NCBI GenBank assembly: GCA_005223375.1
Contig: RXOD01003878.1
Coordinates: 1 to 40,859 of the forward strand
From: Amoebophrya sp. AT5.2
Lineage: Eukaryota; Sar; Dinophyceae; Syndiniales; Amoebophryaceae
Direction of reading: 5' to 3'
Length of the DNA: 40,859 nucleotides
Position 1 is the stretch's first letter, and every line of letters begins with the position of its first letter. A model generated the notes under the pieces. That model was not told the DNA's origin. It ran no database searches and saw nothing but the letters and a program-made list of their open reading frames with translations. Position numbers and translations under genes: made by a program. Below, one piece after another: positions 40,710 through 40,859 of this stretch.

Positions 40710-40859
40710 GCAAGCGGCGTTACATTATTACAGAAACTCCGTCTACCTGGAGGCGGGCCCGTCGGAGTGCCCCGGCCAGTGGATCTAGCTTGAAGCCAGT
40801 AACAGCGACAACCCAAACAGCGAAGCCAGTAACAGCGTCAAAAATCTGCCCAAATTCCG

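Noticed and set aside
1..40859. CRISPR arrays, rRNA and tRNA genes, bacterial operons
   Set aside because: No regular repeat-spacer array or cloverleaf was recognised, and spliceosomal introns show the DNA is eukaryotic.
1..40859. Dinoflagellate spliced-leader relic sequences
   Set aside because: I looked for the spliced-leader core upstream of start codons and did not see it, so retroposed cDNA origin of genes here is not supported.

Overview
ORGANISM. The window is nuclear DNA from an alveolate, most likely a dinoflagellate and perhaps a compact syndinian such as Amoebophrya. That placement is an inference from gene layout and splicing, not from a marker gene. Every recognisable host gene lies on the + strand: MFS transporter end, exostosin-like glycosyltransferase, YKT6, an unknown gene split by an insertion, a ParA/MinD-like ATPase, WDR3/UTP12, PheRS beta, WDR55, and three coiled-coil or secreted unknowns. 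Density is about one gene per 3-4 kb, and long single-exon genes sit beside genes with short introns of about 80-400 nt. In 23 of 24 reading-frame-preserving introns the ends can be read as GT-AG. Many donors begin GTAC, acceptors are mostly AG followed by G, and one donor is GC. These habits match what is published for dinoflagellates.

LAYOUT. 1-623: 3' end of an MFS transporter. 1408-3879: GT47-type glycosyltransferase. 4447-5312: YKT6 R-SNARE (3 exons). 5878-6866 and 18738-19473: two halves of one host gene. 6867-18727: an 11,861-bp mobile element between them. 19945-21244: ParA/MinD-like ATPase. 22004-25524: WDR3/UTP12. 26105-29215: PheRS beta (7 exons). 30026-31501: WDR55. 31846-33730: coiled-coil protein (5 exons). 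35180-37876: secreted coiled-coil protein with basic 52-residue repeats. 38394-39058: small secreted protein. 39059-40859: mostly unassigned, with weak coding fragments.

THE MAIN DISCOVERY. The insertion has inverted termini of about 170 bp (6867-7035 and 18558-18727) and a perfect 10-bp target-site duplication (AAAAGCTGTT at 6857-6866 and 18728-18737). Removing the element and one duplication copy restores a continuous 574-codon host reading frame. The element encodes four proteins. The first is a 761-aa unknown (11068 to 8131, minus, 4 exons). The second is a 250-aa tyrosine recombinase with all catalytic residues (11085-11837, plus). The third is a ParB-like protein (12611 or 12536 to 11797, minus, 3 exons). 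The fourth is a 1458-aa protein with an RNase H-like D...D...CxxH pattern (17833 to 13300, minus, 2 exons). I do not recognise this combination as any described transposon superfamily.

HOW IT MAY WORK (inference). A 10-bp duplication with long inverted termini points to staggered cutting by a DDE/RNase H-fold transposase, for which the 1458-aa protein is the best candidate. The tyrosine recombinase would then act as a resolvase or in a second step, and the ParB-like and 761-aa proteins would be DNA-binding accessories. Two of the element's introns share a sequence motif, and one of them is bounded by nested inverted repeats with a minisatellite core, like an introner. The host genes form no operon or obvious pathway, although WDR3 and WDR55 both belong to ribosome biogenesis and flank an aminoacyl-tRNA synthetase subunit.
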